6,004 bases of DNA from Victivallales bacterium. Lineage in GTDB: Bacteria > Verrucomicrobiota > Lentisphaeria > Victivallales > Victivallaceae. The notes beneath the pieces are model-generated. The model did no database searches. It was not told the origin of the DNA and saw nothing but the letters and a program-made list of their open reading frames with translations. The position numbers were made by a program, and so were the translations under genes. Positions 4,894 through 6,004 of this stretch are shown in pieces. The stretch lies in contig JAHOYW010000174.1 of the NCBI GenBank assembly GCA_019038735.1, positions 1 through 6,004 on the forward strand. The letters run 5' to 3'. The first letter of the stretch is position 1. Each line of letters starts with the position of its first letter.

Positions 4894-6004
4894 ATGGAAA
4901 AATTTGATCTCTGCGTTATCGGTGCCGGACCTGGCGGTTATGTCGCGGCAATTCATGCCGGACAAAAAGGCTTGAATGTAGCAATAGTTGAAAAAGAAAA
5001 TTTTGGTGGAACCTGCCTCAATATTGGTTGCATCCCGACCAAAACCCTGATTGCTGGAGCGGAAGTACTCCATAAAGCCCGTCACGCGGCTGACTTTGGT
5101 GTTGACATCAGCGGTAAAATTACTCCCAATTGGGGCAAGATGCAAGACCGTAAAGATGACGTCATCCTTAAATTACGCAAGGGCATCGGCGGTCTGTTAA
5201 AAGCTGCCGGAGTTAAGACATTTAATGGAACAGCTTCTTTTCTCGACCGCAAAAACCTTGTTGTTAATGGTGGTGATGATAATGGCACTAAAATCTCTGC
5301 TGATAATTTCATTATTGCCAGTGGTTCTGAGTCTCTGGTTCCGGGATTTATTCCTGAATCAGCTAGAGTATTGACCTCTACTGAACTCTTGTCTATTGAA
5401 GAAATTCCTAAAAGCCTTTTGATTCTAGGCGGTGGCGTGATCGGTTGTGAATTTGCCTGCCTGTTTGCGGAACTCGGCACAAAAGTTACTGTCGTTGAAA
5501 TGCTGCCGAATATTATGTCTGTAGTGGACAAAGAAATCGGACGTGTGGTAACTACTAAAATGAAAAAAGCCGGCATCGAAATCCTGACCGGTGAAGCTAT
5601 GTCTAATATCAAAGCGACCACTAAAGGAGTCAGCGGCAAGGTCGGCACTAAAACTGTCAAAGCTGATTATCTACTGGTTTCAATTGGACGTAAAGCGGTT
5701 TCAGATAATTTGAATCTTGGTGCGGCTGGAGTCAAAACTGACGAAAGAAGCTGGATACCTGTTAACGAATACTGCAAAACTAATGTCCCTAATATTTACG
5801 CAATCGGCGATATTGGCGGAAAGATATGGTTAGCTCATTTAGCCAGTGCGATGGGTTTCTGCGCAGTGGATAATATCTGTGGTGAACGCAACAAATTCAG
5901 CTATGATTTAGTACCTGGCTGTATTTTTACCAGTCCTGAAATCGGCACAGTTGGTTTGAGTGAAGAACAATGCAAAGAACAAAAAATTGATTATACAGTT
6001 GGTA
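4894..6004 (+). CDS. lpdA: Dihydrolipoamide dehydrogenase (E3), partial (C-terminus outside window)
   Basis: 370 codons are present out of the usual 460-480 or so. E3 is the FAD-dependent enzyme that reoxidises lipoyl groups with NAD+ in 2-oxoacid dehydrogenase complexes and in the glycine cleavage system. The FAD-binding 'VIGAGPGGYVAA' (residues 8-19) is followed by the redox-active disulfide motif 'GGTCLNIGCIPTK' (38-50) with Cys41 and Cys46. The NAD-binding fold has 'ILGGGVIGCEFA' (177-188), and Glu202 ends its second beta strand, as expected for NAD+. 'AIGDIGG' (303-309) contacts FAD. The dimerisation domain has begun with 'TSPEIGTVGLSEEQ'. The catalytic His-Glu pair would lie beyond the edge. 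The GxGxxG/CxxxxC pattern with C-L-N-x-G-C-I-P separates it from mercuric and glutathione reductases. The start is supported by GAAGGAA (4881-4887) and an ATG at 4894-4896. No E1 or E2 gene is visible, so which complex it serves cannot be said. Confidence 0.95.
   Translation, partial: MEKFDLCVIGAGPGGYVAAIHAGQKGLNVAIVEKENFGGTCLNIGCIPTKTLIAGAEVLHKARHAADFGVDISGKITPNWGKMQDRKDDVILKLRKGIGGLLKAAGVKTFNGTASFLDRKNLVVNGGDDNGTKISADNFIIASGSESLVPGFIPESARVLTSTELLSIEEIPKSLLILGGGVIGCEFACLFAELGTKVTVVEMLPNIMSVVDKEIGRVVTTKMKKAGIEILTGEAMSNIKATTKGVSGKVGTKTVKADYLLVSIGRKAVSDNLNLGAAGVKTDERSWIPVNEYCKTNVPNIYAIGDIGGKIWLAHLASAMGFCAVDNICGERNKFSYDLVPGCIFTSPEIGTVGLSEEQCKEQKIDYTVG

Noticed and set aside
4822..5145. A 107-codon minus-strand frame spanning the lpd start
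   Set aside because: It overlaps the lpd coding sequence antisense, and its product resembles no family. It is most likely a chance frame.
5082..5660. A 192-codon open frame on the minus strand
   Set aside because: It lies wholly inside the dihydrolipoamide dehydrogenase gene on the other strand, whose motifs are unmistakable. The antisense translation is low-complexity Ser/Pro/Leu-rich and has no recognisable domain.

Overview
The window is low-GC bacterial DNA. By hand count, one 60-base sample of the leftmost gene is about 35% GC and one of the rightmost gene about 47%; the spacers are much more AT-rich. It holds five protein genes, two of them cut by the window edges, and one tRNA gene. 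All of them look chromosomal. I see no insertion sequence, integrase, CRISPR array or phage gene. The organism cannot be fixed from the sequence. The oxidoreductase belongs to a 'NPGHFHAAL'-type branch of the Gfo/Idh/MocA family that I associate with Planctomycetes, Lentisphaerae and Bacteroidetes. That, together with the low GC and good Shine-Dalgarno sites, makes a Lentisphaerae/PVC-type bacterium a reasonable but weak guess.

Left part (1-1991, minus strand): a two-gene operon. A Gfo/Idh/MocA-type sugar oxidoreductase is transcribed first. After 17 bases comes a glycosyltransferase-2-like protein that runs off the left edge. A role in making or remodelling a surface carbohydrate is a fair inference, but no substrate can be named.

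Middle (2246-4303): a divergent spacer separates this operon from a plus-strand gene for a lipoprotein-type, LivJ-like substrate-binding protein. Its best start is the second of two close ATG codons. No permease or ATPase genes accompany it. It converges with a minus-strand PHP-domain phosphoesterase of the histidinol-phosphatase type. That protein ends in a Lys/Ile-rich tail encoded by a 9-bp tandem repeat.

Right part (4304-6004): an AT-rich regulatory spacer holds a 14-bp palindrome just upstream of the PHP gene. It is followed by a complete tRNA-His(GTG) gene with encoded CCA and the diagnostic extra G at -1. A second spacer holds a near-perfect 20-bp palindrome and a 7-bp stem hairpin. 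It leads to a dihydrolipoamide dehydrogenase gene (370 codons present, C-terminus missing).

The genes do not form one obvious pathway, and I find no clear new system. The points most worth a second look are the three dyad-symmetric sites in the spacers, the altered acidic motif of the glycosyltransferase, and the orphan binding protein.
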